Shown here: positions 53,857 to 63,486 of the stretch, piece after piece | Position numbering within the stretch: the first letter of the stretch is position 1 | Layout: each line of letters starts with the position of its first letter | Assembly (NCBI RefSeq): GCF_000807855.2 | Contig: NZ_JRYR02000001.1 | Location: forward strand, 305,982 to 369,981 | Source of the DNA: Flammeovirga pacifica | GTDB lineage: Bacteria; Bacteroidota; Bacteroidia; Cytophagales; Flammeovirgaceae | Direction of reading: 5' to 3' | DNA: 64,000 bases | The notes under the pieces: generated by a model | What the model was told of the DNA's origin: nothing | What the model saw: only the letters and a program-made list of their open reading frames with translations | Databases searched by the model: none | Made by a program: the position numbers and the translations under genes

Positions 53857-56856
53857 ATGAATAAATTACTTACACTTTCACTTACATTGTTACTCTTTTC
53901 TTATGCTACTTTTGCAGATGATCGTTATTGGATAGGCGCTTCAGATGGCAATTGGAATAATACTGCAAATTGGTCTGAAACATCTGGAGGTACTCCGGGG
54001 GTAAGTGTTCCCGGTACTACAGATAATGTCTTTTTTGATAATAAAGGCTTGGGGAATGTTTTAATAGATATAAACTATTCTATCGCTACTCTTTCGGTGG
54101 ATGGAGGTTTTACTTCTGAAATAGATTTTGATGGAAATACCCTTACTATAGTAGGAAGCGAAAATGTAGATATTTTAGGGGGAACGTTAAGTAATGGTGC
54201 TTTAATTATTAATGATGCAGACAGAGATGTGAACCTAAAAAATTGCCTCCTTAATGTAACATTAAATCTAACAAGTGGTCAATTTTATTATTCCAATATG
54301 GAGTTCGGCGAAGAGGCCACTTTCACATTAACCGGTACTCCAGAGCTCTTTTCTTATGGATCAAATACTTTTAAGAAAACAGCCTACTTTATTAATAATT
54401 CTAGTAGCTATTTAGAAATTGCCAGTAACCAAACCAATATTTTTGAAGGAGATCTTCATATCGAAAATAAGAAAGATGGGGAGATCATGTTGGTAAAAGT
54501 GGGAACGACTACGATTAAAGGAGATTTAACCTACTTGAGTAATTATACAGCTGTATCTTCTACAACCACTAATTTTTATGTTGTGAATAATGTGGCAGCA
54601 AAACTCAATATTGAAGGAAGTGTTACTCTAGAAACTCAAAATACCCAAAATCAAGCTTTAATTAAATTTCCTGTTAACGGACAAGTGACCATTGATCAGG
54701 ATTTGACAATTAACAACTCGGCGACCTCTTCACAGTCGCTTATATATGTTAGTGGCAATGCAAAATCAAAAATAAATGTCGGTGGTAATCTATTGATTAA
54801 TAATGATGGAGCAACAGGAACAAAAAAAGAAGTACGTTTTCCGGATAAAGGAGAAGTTTTCGTTTTTGGAACGACAACAATGAATAACACCGCTACATCG
54901 AATCAAAATTTATTGATTCTTGGCAAGTCAGGTAGTGGTACTTTTCATCAGTCGGCTACTTTTAATAATGAGGGCACCAATAATAAATCTGAAATAATAG
55001 TGGGTGAATCGGGGAGCTTTATTTTTAATGGTGATGTGACCTTAACCAACAATTCTACTGCAACTAATGCATGGATTGAGGTAAGTAAAAACTCTGGTAC
55101 TTCGGTGACATTTAATGGGGATATCACTTTAGAGAACACAGAAAGTAGTAGCGGTTACATTCAATTTGGAGCACAAGGAGGGACAACCACTTTAGCAGAT
55201 ACCCAAAAGATTCAAATAGCGGGTGATTTAGCCTCCAACTATCAAACAGACTTACATTTATATAATTTCACTCAAACTGGCACTACTGCACAAACTCTTC
55301 AAATTGCCAATGGGGTTATCGATCTTAGTAGTGCATCATTTGATGGGGAAGTCACTTTTGAAGCACCACAGATAAAGCTAGGAGACAACGTATTTAATGC
55401 TGCAGCTATACTTACTCAAAATGGAACGGAGGACGTCTATTCTAAAGGAAACAATACATTTAACGGGATCACACAAATCATAAATACAGGAACAGGTACA
55501 TTTAGAACGGGTAATAATAGTGGTAATGTGTACAATGATCAGGTGACTTACGAAACAACAACGGGTACAATTGAAGAAACTTCTGTATCAAAGACCGTCT
55601 ATAAAGGAGATGTGATCTTAAATACAAACGGACAAGTGGAGCTGGGAAGAGGAGCAAGTGGAGTAATAGAATTTAGTGGAGTTGCCGATCAGAAAATTGA
55701 GGATGCTTCTGGAAATTCTTCAGCAATTATCTCTCATTTGATTGTAAATACTGGGGGAGACTTGCATATTTTATCTCCTACCACAATTAAAAATAGCATA
55801 GACTTCACCAATGGTATTGTACAAACAGATGCATTTAATGTATTTCAATTAAATAATGGTGGCACAGTCAGTAATGCATCAGACCTGTCTCATGTAAACG
55901 GTCCTATCACTAAAGTTGGGGCAGACGCTATAATTTTCCCTATTGGAGACGGAAATGCCTATCACCCCATGGGGATTAGCAATCCTCCCGGAACGAATTC
56001 AAGCTTTGTAGCAGAATACTTTGTAGGAAGTAGCAACTTAAGTAATAAGGAAGTAGGCATTGAAAATGTTTCTACGTGTGAGTATTGGAAACTGACCAAT
56101 GCACAAAACCATGCAGTAGAAGTTTCTTTACTTTGGGATGACTGTTCTGAAATAAATGATTACAGCACTTTAGCGATAGGAAAATATGATGGAAGTGAAT
56201 GGAAAAACTATGGAAATGCAGGTATTGCTAGTGATGAGGCGGCAAAAAGAGCCATTTCTGGTACAACACTTTCCAGTTTAGATGAAGGAGCCAATTTCAT
56301 CACCTTTATTACAACAAGCCCTAGCAACGATCTACCCGTTGAATTACTGTATTTTGATGCACAACTAAATAATGGAAAAGTAACTCTGCAATGGGCAACA
56401 GCCACAGAGAAGAATAACGATCATTTCGTGATCAGTAAAAGTACAGATCATAGAAATTGGCAAGACATCAAGAAAATAAGAGGGAATGGGAATAGTCAGA
56501 CCAAGATTACTTATCAATATGCTGAAGAGGCAGGGCAAGACGCTGTAATCTATTACCAATTGAAACAAGTAGACTTTGATGGAACAGAAGAAGTTTTTCC
56601 AAGCATAAGAATTAATAATTCATCGGAAGATACCTACCTGTATGCCTATCCAAATCCCGCCACCTCCAATTTAATAATAGAAGGAACAGACCTACAGACA
56701 CTTCAACTTTTTCATTTCACAGGGGTAGAAGTCACTCAAAAGGTTTTCCAAAAAGCGATGCATGAAAACAAGGTACAATTGGATATTAGTACCTTGATAC
56801 CGGGCGTTTATGTCATTAAAACAAGGTATGAGAATTTGAGGGTGGTGAAGGAGTAA
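53857..56856 (+). CDS. Large T9SS-exported surface protein with beta-helix body
   Basis: 999 residues from ATG 53857, which starts a clean signal peptide (ending ATFAD); ATG 53839 would add six residues. The mature N-terminus RYWIGASDGNWNNTANWS is a motif common at the start of Bacteroidota adhesin-like proteins. It is followed by about 600 residues of beta-helix rungs rich in Thr/Asn (TFNNEGTNNKSEIIVGESG). Near the C-terminus are a DISH-like HPMGISNPPG segment, the same LPVELLYFDAQ ... LQWATATEKNNDHFVI module as in the two paralogues at 49 and 51 kb, and a T9SS type A sorting domain (LYAYPNPATS ... GVYVIKTRYENLRVVKE). Confidence 0.82.
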   Translation: MNKLLTLSLTLLLFSYATFADDRYWIGASDGNWNNTANWSETSGGTPGVSVPGTTDNVFFDNKGLGNVLIDINYSIATLSVDGGFTSEIDFDGNTLTIVGSENVDILGGTLSNGALIINDADRDVNLKNCLLNVTLNLTSGQFYYSNMEFGEEATFTLTGTPELFSYGSNTFKKTAYFINNSSSYLEIASNQTNIFEGDLHIENKKDGEIMLVKVGTTTIKGDLTYLSNYTAVSSTTTNFYVVNNVAAKLNIEGSVTLETQNTQNQALIKFPVNGQVTIDQDLTINNSATSSQSLIYVSGNAKSKINVGGNLLINNDGATGTKKEVRFPDKGEVFVFGTTTMNNTATSNQNLLILGKSGSGTFHQSATFNNEGTNNKSEIIVGESGSFIFNGDVTLTNNSTATNAWIEVSKNSGTSVTFNGDITLENTESSSGYIQFGAQGGTTTLADTQKIQIAGDLASNYQTDLHLYNFTQTGTTAQTLQIANGVIDLSSASFDGEVTFEAPQIKLGDNVFNAAAILTQNGTEDVYSKGNNTFNGITQIINTGTGTFRTGNNSGNVYNDQVTYETTTGTIEETSVSKTVYKGDVILNTNGQVELGRGASGVIEFSGVADQKIEDASGNSSAIISHLIVNTGGDLHILSPTTIKNSIDFTNGIVQTDAFNVFQLNNGGTVSNASDLSHVNGPITKVGADAIIFPIGDGNAYHPMGISNPPGTNSSFVAEYFVGSSNLSNKEVGIENVSTCEYWKLTNAQNHAVEVSLLWDDCSEINDYSTLAIGKYDGSEWKNYGNAGIASDEAAKRAISGTTLSSLDEGANFITFITTSPSNDLPVELLYFDAQLNNGKVTLQWATATEKNNDHFVISKSTDHRNWQDIKKIRGNGNSQTKITYQYAEEAGQDAVIYYQLKQVDFDGTEEVFPSIRINNSSEDTYLYAYPNPATSNLIIEGTDLQTLQLFHFTGVEVTQKVFQKAMHENKVQLDISTLIPGVYVIKTRYENLRVVKE

Positions 56857-56889
56857 TATATAAGAAGACATAAGTGATAAAGTAAAAGA

Positions 56890-56929
56890 AAACCTCTCTG
56901 GCTCATTTATTATGGGGCTGGAGAGGTTT
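56890..56929. terminator. Bidirectional terminator
   Basis: A 9-bp stem AAACCTCTC (56890-56898) with GAGAGGTTT (56921-56929) lies between convergent genes, with A-rich sequence before and T-rich sequence after it. Confidence 0.75.
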
Positions 56930-56962
56930 CTTATTATTAAATAGTTTTGATGAGGGGGTAAA

Positions 56963-57616
56963 TTATTTTACGACTACGCCGAATGCTTCTAACATTTGGT
57001 CTTTACCTTGGAGTGCCATTTCTGCTACTAAAATCATTTCGTTGATTTTATCTTTCAGCTGACTTACTTTTTCATTTCTTATCTGTGTCAAGTTTTGTGC
57101 TTCTGCTTTAAGTTGAAACAATTGTGATTTAAGTAAAGCAACTTCATTAGTGAGGGCTTGCATTTCTTTTTTGACAGCCTCATCAATACGAATAATTTTC
57201 ACCCTTTCAGATACCTCAGGACTGTTTTCTATGGCTTTATATAATTGAGCAGATTGATTGATGAAATCTACTGTTTTAATAGAAATCTTTACATCTAATC
57301 CCAATGCCTTGAAGTTTGAAGTGTCGCTTTTGTATAGTTTTTTAAGTGCCGTTCGGTGCAACTTAAATTTCTCACTTAATCGTTCCATTTTCATTTTGTA
57401 CTGCTCAGAAAGTTGCTTAATTTCTAAATCTTTCTGTTCATTTTGCTCTTGTACCTCTTTTGTCTCTTGGTATAGTTTAGCGGTTACCTCTATCTTTTTG
57501 GCATCATATCCACTTTTTTCCATTTCAGTGCGGATGTCTTCTACATTCACTGCGTTAGTTAAGATTAATTGAGTACGATCTAATAGATCTTTAACATTTA
57601 GTTTTGATACTGACAT
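56963..57616 (-). CDS. Hypothetical coiled-coil protein
   Basis: 217 residues, cytoplasmic, highly charged. Long heptad-like segments at about 45-100 (EQNEQKDLEIKQLSEQYKMK) and 145-200 (LLKSQLFQLKAEAQNL) indicate coiled coils, separated by a short globular part. No family was recognised with confidence. The start MSVSKLNVKDLLDRTQ is clear. It stands alone at the edge of the defence region, and no link to the defence genes is visible. Confidence 0.65.
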   Translation of the reverse strand: MSVSKLNVKDLLDRTQLILTNAVNVEDIRTEMEKSGYDAKKIEVTAKLYQETKEVQEQNEQKDLEIKQLSEQYKMKMERLSEKFKLHRTALKKLYKSDTSNFKALGLDVKISIKTVDFINQSAQLYKAIENSPEVSERVKIIRIDEAVKKEMQALTNEVALLKSQLFQLKAEAQNLTQIRNEKVSQLKDKINEMILVAEMALQGKDQMLEAFGVVVK

Positions 57617-58322
57617 AGTTTTGTTGTTTTAATAAGAAATAGCTTCCTTTTTCTTTCGTTTCAATAGTTGTTTTCCATCGTCTATCCAATTTTGGCAGTA
57701 TTCGACCTATTTTTCGTCATCATATAGGACATTTCTAAGACGATATAGCACAGATCTTCAGTCATGTATAGTAGTTTCTCAATCATCAATTGTTTTACAA
57801 TCGTCATATAAAACTTTTCAAAGATGATATTGGATTTAGCAATAGTTATCTGTCTATTTCTTCGACAAAGAAGAGACAAAACAGTACTTGAATACGATCC
57901 TGATGAATAATATACAGAGACTACTCCTAAAAAGAGATGCTTTGGAGCAAATAGAATGCATGTAGCCATAACCAGACATGACAAAATGAGAAACAATTAT
58001 AGTGAATCATAAAAACAGTGAGAGCGTATTGCTTAGTTGTGATAAAAAATTAAAGTACCTAGCGTAGAAATCGTTAATGCTAGATGTCTGTTAAACAGTT
58101 GTGTGCAAGTTTAGGGGTTTGAGGGGAGGATTGCAAATGAAACTTAATAAAAATAAAGAAGGGATAAGGTATTTCTGTTTCCTTAAACAGCTACTTCTAT
58201 AGGAATGGTATTTACAGTTGTTTATTATTTACTTATATCGGTTTATTCATTGTATGCCAAAATTGATTAACTTGTCACTACAATTAACACACACTATAAT
58301 TCAAGCACATTACCCTTAAAGA
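57617..58322. other. 706-bp gene-poor stretch upstream of the defence genes
   Basis: No convincing gene is found. A 104-codon minus-strand frame (57682-57996) has an odd composition rich in Tyr/Met/Leu and no clear start context, so it is left out. Small hairpins such as CTGTTT-CCTT-AAACAG (58175-58190) occur. Together with the hsdM scar that follows, the region looks like decayed sequence at a site of gene turnover. Confidence 0.5.
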
Positions 58323-58640
58323 ATGGCTAAAAAGACAACAAAATCAAAGAGCATGGAAGAAACGCTCTGGGACTCGGCAAACAAATTACGTGGTACGAAT
58401 CATAAGAATGCTACTTATAGGTTAAATGTCAAAGTACAATATGGAAAAGTAGTATTAATAGATTTTGGTAATGGAGGATCTGTACATAATGGATAAAATA
58501 ATTCGGGTTATTATTGGACAGGAGGATTTTTATCGAAAAGTAGAGATTGGAATACTGGTATAGTGACAAGTGCTTCTGCTTCAGTGAGTATCACCCATGA
58601 TAATGATACAATCACAAAATATGATATTTTGATTAAGTAA
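58323..58640 (+). pseudogene. Scar of type I methyltransferase gene hsdM fused to an unrelated tail
   Basis: ATG 58323 opens with 25 codons (KSKSMEETLWDSANKLRGT) that match the N-terminus of HsdM, the methyltransferase subunit of type I restriction-modification systems, where the family continues with EYKHVVLGLIFLKY. Here the match stops at codon 25 (58397). The same frame continues with a different sequence (YRLNVKVQYGKVVLIDFGNGG), hits an in-frame TAA at 58494 and stays open to TAA 58638-58640 (SGYYWTGGFL ... YDILIK). So two gene remnants were joined, and the second carries a nonsense mutation. No HsdS or HsdR is in the window. Confidence 0.75.
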
Positions 58641-58680
58641 AGTTCATACAACTTACAATAATATAACAGAGTGCAGTATT

Positions 58681-60312
58681 ATGGAAAGATTATGGTTTTT
58701 TAAAAGTAGTGGTTCAGATGCTACCTACGGAGATGGAAAGGGATGGTATAATGACGTTATATCAAAACAATATGAATTTGATAATAAGGTAGCGAATAGT
58801 CAACAAATAAAAGAGGGTGATAAAGTTTTAATCTTTGATAAAATTAAGGCTTTGGGACAGGCAAAAGTAGTTAAGCTAGAAAAGTGGCCATGTAAAAAAA
58901 ATATATATAGATGTCCTCATTGCGATAATACAACTTTTGATAGACGTAGAACTAAAACACCTGAATATAAATGTGGGAAGTGTAAAAAAGAGTTTGATGA
59001 ACCTGTAATTGAAGAAATTGATATTAATAAATATCGTGTTTCGTATGGTGATACTTTTAAAGTGATTAATGATGAAATTTTAATAACCTCTTTAAAAGAT
59101 GGTACAAAGTATTTTGTCAAGAACTATAATAGAAATATGTCAATTCAAGCTTTATCAACTGACATACTAAATGATTATAATTTGAATAACATTTTAAATG
59201 AAAATGGCGAAATGAATAACTATTCGAATAAAAGTTTTATAAATATTTTTTTGGATGATTTAGAAATTTCCAATTTATTCTATCATAAACTCCTCACCAC
59301 CCGCTTCATCTCTTCTCTAATTTCAAAACCCTTTGTCCTCCTTTCGGGACTATCAGGCTCAGGAAAAACCAAACTTGCCCAATCTTTTGCAACATGGATT
59401 TGCGAAGATGAAACTCAATATGAGATAGTAGCAGTAGGTGCAGATTGGACCAATAGAGAACCTTTATTAGGTTATCCTAATGCATTAAATTCAGAAGAAT
59501 ATATTAAGCCAGATAATGGAACTTTAGATTTAATTATAAAGGCAAATGAAAATCTGGATAAACCTTATTTTCTAATTTTAGATGAAATGAATTTAAGTCA
59601 TGTGGAAAGATATTTTGCAGACTTTTTGAGTGCAATGGAATCAAAAGATTCAATTAAACTCCATGCTTTAAATACCATAGAAGGTGTTCCAGATAGAATT
59701 TCTTTACCAAGCAATTTATTTATCATTGGTACTGTGAATATCGACGAAACCACGTATATGTTTAGTCCCAAAGTATTAGACAGAGCTAATGTTATTGAGT
59801 TCCGATTGGATGAAAATGATATTGAAAATTTCTTTAATCTTAAGGGAGGAGTTAATATTGAACTTTTAAAGGAAGCAGGAAAAGATTATGCATCTGATTT
59901 TATTAAAAAACTAAATGATGATTATACAACAGAATCTGAGAATGTAAAGGATATTCTAATACATTTCTTTAGAGTGTTGAAGAAAGTAGGTGCGGAGTTT
60001 GGTTATCGCACTGCTGGAGAAATCTCAAAACTTACAGCCGTATTAAAATCACTAGATGATTCAATAAGTTTTGATTCTCAAATTGATATTGCAATCATGC
60101 AAAAGGTGTTGCCTAAGTTACATGGTTCAAGAAGAAAGTTAGTTCCTGTTTTATTAGAGCTAGGTAAACTTTGTACTAAAAATTCCGCAGATATAGAAGA
60201 TTTTGAGGACCTATCTAAATTAGAAGTGAAGTATCCAATTTCCTTTGAAAAACTTCAAAGAATGTATCAGAATGTGATTGATAACGGATTTGCTAGTTAC
60301 GCAGAGGCTTAG
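58681..60312 (+). CDS. McrB-like AAA+ NTPase with N-terminal reader-like domain and zinc ribbon
   Basis: 543 residues. The N-terminus (about 1-70, LWFFKSSGSDATYG ... GDKVLIFDKIKALGQAKVV) looks like an EVE/PUA-type fold, a class that reads modified bases. It is followed by a zinc ribbon (CPHC 78-81 and CGKC 98-101) that appears inserted in the same module. The AAA+ motor has Walker A GLSGSGKT (223-230), Walker B LILDEMN (298-304), the McrB-type GTVNIDETT (350-358) and a finger at PKVLDRA. McrB hexamers translocate on modified DNA and activate the McrC nuclease. The next gene begins 3 bp later. The modification recognised cannot be read from the sequence. Confidence 0.85.
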   Translation: MERLWFFKSSGSDATYGDGKGWYNDVISKQYEFDNKVANSQQIKEGDKVLIFDKIKALGQAKVVKLEKWPCKKNIYRCPHCDNTTFDRRRTKTPEYKCGKCKKEFDEPVIEEIDINKYRVSYGDTFKVINDEILITSLKDGTKYFVKNYNRNMSIQALSTDILNDYNLNNILNENGEMNNYSNKSFINIFLDDLEISNLFYHKLLTTRFISSLISKPFVLLSGLSGSGKTKLAQSFATWICEDETQYEIVAVGADWTNREPLLGYPNALNSEEYIKPDNGTLDLIIKANENLDKPYFLILDEMNLSHVERYFADFLSAMESKDSIKLHALNTIEGVPDRISLPSNLFIIGTVNIDETTYMFSPKVLDRANVIEFRLDENDIENFFNLKGGVNIELLKEAGKDYASDFIKKLNDDYTTESENVKDILIHFFRVLKKVGAEFGYRTAGEISKLTAVLKSLDDSISFDSQIDIAIMQKVLPKLHGSRRKLVPVLLELGKLCTKNSADIEDFEDLSKLEVKYPISFEKLQRMYQNVIDNGFASYAEA

Positions 60313-60315
60313 ACT

Positions 60316-62550
60316 ATGGAAGTAAAATGCTTAAATATAGTTACAGAAAGAGGGATTGAAATTATTATAACTCCTCAAGCTGAAAATAAGCCTGTTTTAT
60401 ACGAGGTTGAAAAAGAAGTAGCTTACGAAAATGCAGAGTCACCTTATCAATTAGTAGAAGGTTTTACTTATGAGTGGGAGATTAAAGGTAGTAGTCAGTA
60501 TACTTTAGAAGAAGACAAAAATATTGTTTTTCGTTCTTCAATTGATTCAAATAGAGGTATAATCAAACCCAATATTTTTGTAGGGACTTTATCTATTTAT
60601 ATCCAAAAGGAGGGTGTGGAAGTTGATAAAATTCTTTTAGAAGTACGATCTTTAAAAGCAACGTACAGAAAGGATTATCGTCAAATGCTTTCTGATATTT
60701 CGGAATATTGTACTGATTTAATTATGCAAGTAAACACACCAATAAATCAGAGCTATACGATTGACCATAAAGAAAGTTCAAAGAGTCTTTATCAAAAGTT
60801 TTCTTTTGTGAAATCAATAGTAGATTCCTACGAATTCGAAGAATCTATTCATCAGGTATTAGAAAATCCTAATAAGAAATGGAGCCAAGAAGAAGAGAAT
60901 ATTGATGCCTCTAGAGTTCGCAGAATAGACAATAAGATAGCAAAGCAATTTTTGAAGTCAAATGATAGAACTCCACTTTCTAATAAGAATGGATTATCAT
61001 CTTTGCCTAGAAAAGTATCAACCTTTAGAAGAATTGATTCAGTTGATACTATAGAAAACCAATTCATAAAATTTGTATTAGAAAATTATCTCAACTTTTG
61101 TGTAGATTTAGAAAAGTTGATCAAAGAAAAGCATTCCCAAGAAAGTAAATTTAGATCTGAAATAAATCAACTAATTAATACTTTAGATATATGTTATCAG
61201 CATCAATTATTCAGAGAAGTAAGTAATTTAAAAATGATGCCTAGTAATAATCCATTATTACAGAGGAAATCGGGTTATCGTGAGATTTATAAATCATGGT
61301 TAATGTTTGATCTTGCTGCAAAACTAATATGGAAAGGTGGAGATGATGTTTATGCAGTAGGAAAAAGAGATGTAGCCACTTTATATGAATATTGGGTGTT
61401 TTTTGCTCTTTTAGAAATAATAAAAGAGATTTTTAATATCAACCCGAAACAAATAGATAATCTTATTTCCAATACTAAAGATGGATTAGGACTACAATTG
61501 AAACAAGGTTTTCAAACGGCTTTAGAAGGAGAGTATAATGATAAGGGGAGGTCATTAAATATTAGGTTCAGTTATAATCGAACATTTAGTAGTAACCAAA
61601 ATATCCATAAAGAGGGAAGTTGGACTAAACAAATGAGGCCAGATTATACTTTGTCAATTTGGCCATCTGAATTCGATGAAGATCAAGCTGAATCTAAAGA
61701 TGTAATTACCCATGTTCATTTTGATGCAAAATATAAGGTCAATAATATCACTCAATTATTAGGCGAAGACAACATAGAGGACAAATCAAAAAATGATTAC
61801 AAACGAGTTGATTTATTGAAGATGCATGCATATAAAGATGCAATACGACGATCAAGTGGAGCCTATGTTATTTATCCTGGAGGTAATGAAAGCGATCAGA
61901 TAAAAAGTTTTCATGAAATTCTTCCTGGTCTTGGTGCTTTTCCAATGAAACCTACCAGAGATAAAAATGGTCAATACGAAATTAAAAAATTTATAAAAGA
62001 AGTTGTCAAACATTTTATCAATAGATCTTCACAAAGAGAACATTTGTCTTACTTCCAAAATCAGATTCTAGATAAAGAAAAAGATATCAAAACAGATGTT
62101 TATTTACCTGAGATGATTGGAGATGTTCGATTAATACCAAAAGAGGTAAACGTTATTATTGGTGTGTTTAAAAATGAAGAGCACCTTCAATGGATTCAAT
62201 CTCAAATGAAGTACAACCTAAGAGGAGATGCTGATCGTATGGGAGGAATGCGATTAACACCTGAGTTACTGTCTTCTAAACTTTTGTTATTATATGATAT
62301 AAAAAATCATAATAGACAATATATTTATGAAATTAAATCTAACGGACCATCCATAGAACTTAAGTCTAGATTAACAAATTACCCTTCACACGATTCTATT
62401 GAACGTCAATATTTCATTTTTGAGTTGGAAGAAGTAGAAGATGAGAAGTTTAGAAGCTATTGTTTTGATGTAAAAGTATTGGATGGATTTAACATAAATG
62501 GGGTTCCTATTATATGTGACTTGGAATCTTTGGCTAAACATGTTTTGTAA
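60316..62550 (+). CDS. DUF2357 / McrC-like nuclease of the McrBC-type system
   Basis: 744 residues, longer than E. coli McrC (about 350). An N-terminal beta domain (1-110) and a helical DUF2357 region lead to TLYEYWVFFALLEI (355-368). A PD-(D/E)XK nuclease core follows: RPDY (441-444), FDAKYK (469-474, Asp470 and Lys472) and a DLLKMHAYKDAI helix (499-510). The last 170 residues (IPKEVNVIIGVFKNEEHLQW, LLLLYDIKNHNRQYIYEIKS) form an extra beta-rich domain that might be a second PUA-like module. The gene starts 3 bp after the McrB-like gene, so both are translated from one mRNA. Expected role: NTP-dependent cleavage of modified phage DNA. Confidence 0.85.
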   Translation: MEVKCLNIVTERGIEIIITPQAENKPVLYEVEKEVAYENAESPYQLVEGFTYEWEIKGSSQYTLEEDKNIVFRSSIDSNRGIIKPNIFVGTLSIYIQKEGVEVDKILLEVRSLKATYRKDYRQMLSDISEYCTDLIMQVNTPINQSYTIDHKESSKSLYQKFSFVKSIVDSYEFEESIHQVLENPNKKWSQEEENIDASRVRRIDNKIAKQFLKSNDRTPLSNKNGLSSLPRKVSTFRRIDSVDTIENQFIKFVLENYLNFCVDLEKLIKEKHSQESKFRSEINQLINTLDICYQHQLFREVSNLKMMPSNNPLLQRKSGYREIYKSWLMFDLAAKLIWKGGDDVYAVGKRDVATLYEYWVFFALLEIIKEIFNINPKQIDNLISNTKDGLGLQLKQGFQTALEGEYNDKGRSLNIRFSYNRTFSSNQNIHKEGSWTKQMRPDYTLSIWPSEFDEDQAESKDVITHVHFDAKYKVNNITQLLGEDNIEDKSKNDYKRVDLLKMHAYKDAIRRSSGAYVIYPGGNESDQIKSFHEILPGLGAFPMKPTRDKNGQYEIKKFIKEVVKHFINRSSQREHLSYFQNQILDKEKDIKTDVYLPEMIGDVRLIPKEVNVIIGVFKNEEHLQWIQSQMKYNLRGDADRMGGMRLTPELLSSKLLLLYDIKNHNRQYIYEIKSNGPSIELKSRLTNYPSHDSIERQYFIFELEEVEDEKFRSYCFDVKVLDGFNINGVPIICDLESLAKHVL

Positions 62551-62592
62551 TAAATGAATTTGGGTAATTCATGCTTTTAAACAACTAGCAAT

Positions 62593-63486
62593 ATGGCAAA
62601 AAAAATATGGTATAGTACACCATTAACATGGTACTGGAATGAAATTTATAAGACACAGAAAAGAATTACTCCTTACTTATCTGACGAGGATGTTTTTAGA
62701 AGTATAAAGTATAATATGTTAAACGTACCTCTACAAAAAAATGAATCTAAACTAAATAGGATGTTAATTGCAGGAGGTCTTGATTTATGGAATGAGGATT
62801 TAAAAGGGGATTTATTACATATTTTTTTCGCTGAAAAATATTTAAGAGATTATCTAAAGGATATGAAAATATCAGATTTAGAGAGTATAAGAGATTACCT
62901 ATATGCTAACGGAAAAAAGACAGAGGTAGAATATACTTGGTCCAGTGAACTAGAGAATGAAAGTTGTGTGTATTATTCAATAGGTTTACATGTTCCTTAT
63001 GAAAAAGAAGCACTATCATTTAATGTTATACTTTATGAAAATTCGACAATTGAGATTTTCTTTAATAGCGGTCAAAACAGCGGAATAATTACAAATATCC
63101 ATTATCAAGATTCCTTATTAAAGGAAGATGAAAAATCAAAAAAGTTGTGCGAAATATTTAGGTTAGCTATTAATACTATAACATATATGAAATGCTTTCC
63201 TGAATCTGTCAAAGAAGGAGTACCTAAAATAACAAAAGGTAAAGAAGAAATTAGATCAAATAATAATGTTATAATAAAACCTTCTTTAAAAATTCTAGGA
63301 GATGAAAGTACTCCAAATGCAAAAATCCCACATTTTAGAAGAGGATATTTTAAGGTTTTAAAGTCTCCAAAGTTTAAAAATAAAAGAGGGCAAGTAATAT
63401 ATGTATCAGAAACTATGGTTAGAGGAAAAGCTAAAACATTATATACATCTGATACTTTAAAGGAAAATGAAATACCATCAAAATGA
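62593..63486 (+). CDS. Third gene of the McrBC-like operon, unknown function
   Basis: 297 residues, soluble, no signal peptide. The N-terminal half begins KKIWYSTPLTWYWNEIYK and includes an alpha/beta stretch with GLDLWNEDLKGDLLHIFFAEKY-type helices. The last 60 residues are basic and carry HFRRGYFKVL ... RGQVIYVSETMVRGK, a His-Arg-Arg-Gly / V-x-V-x-x-x-x-V-x-G pattern that I associate with C-termini of some phage- and defence-related proteins, possibly nucleic-acid binding. I cannot name a family with confidence. It lies 42 bp after the McrC-like gene, on the same strand. Confidence 0.7.
   Translation: MAKKIWYSTPLTWYWNEIYKTQKRITPYLSDEDVFRSIKYNMLNVPLQKNESKLNRMLIAGGLDLWNEDLKGDLLHIFFAEKYLRDYLKDMKISDLESIRDYLYANGKKTEVEYTWSSELENESCVYYSIGLHVPYEKEALSFNVILYENSTIEIFFNSGQNSGIITNIHYQDSLLKEDEKSKKLCEIFRLAINTITYMKCFPESVKEGVPKITKGKEEIRSNNNVIIKPSLKILGDESTPNAKIPHFRRGYFKVLKSPKFKNKRGQVIYVSETMVRGKAKTLYTSDTLKENEIPSK

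Noticed and set aside
57682-57996. 104-codon open frame on the minus strand
   Set aside because: Composition is unlike other proteins here, there is no recognisable domain, and it lies in decayed intergenic DNA.
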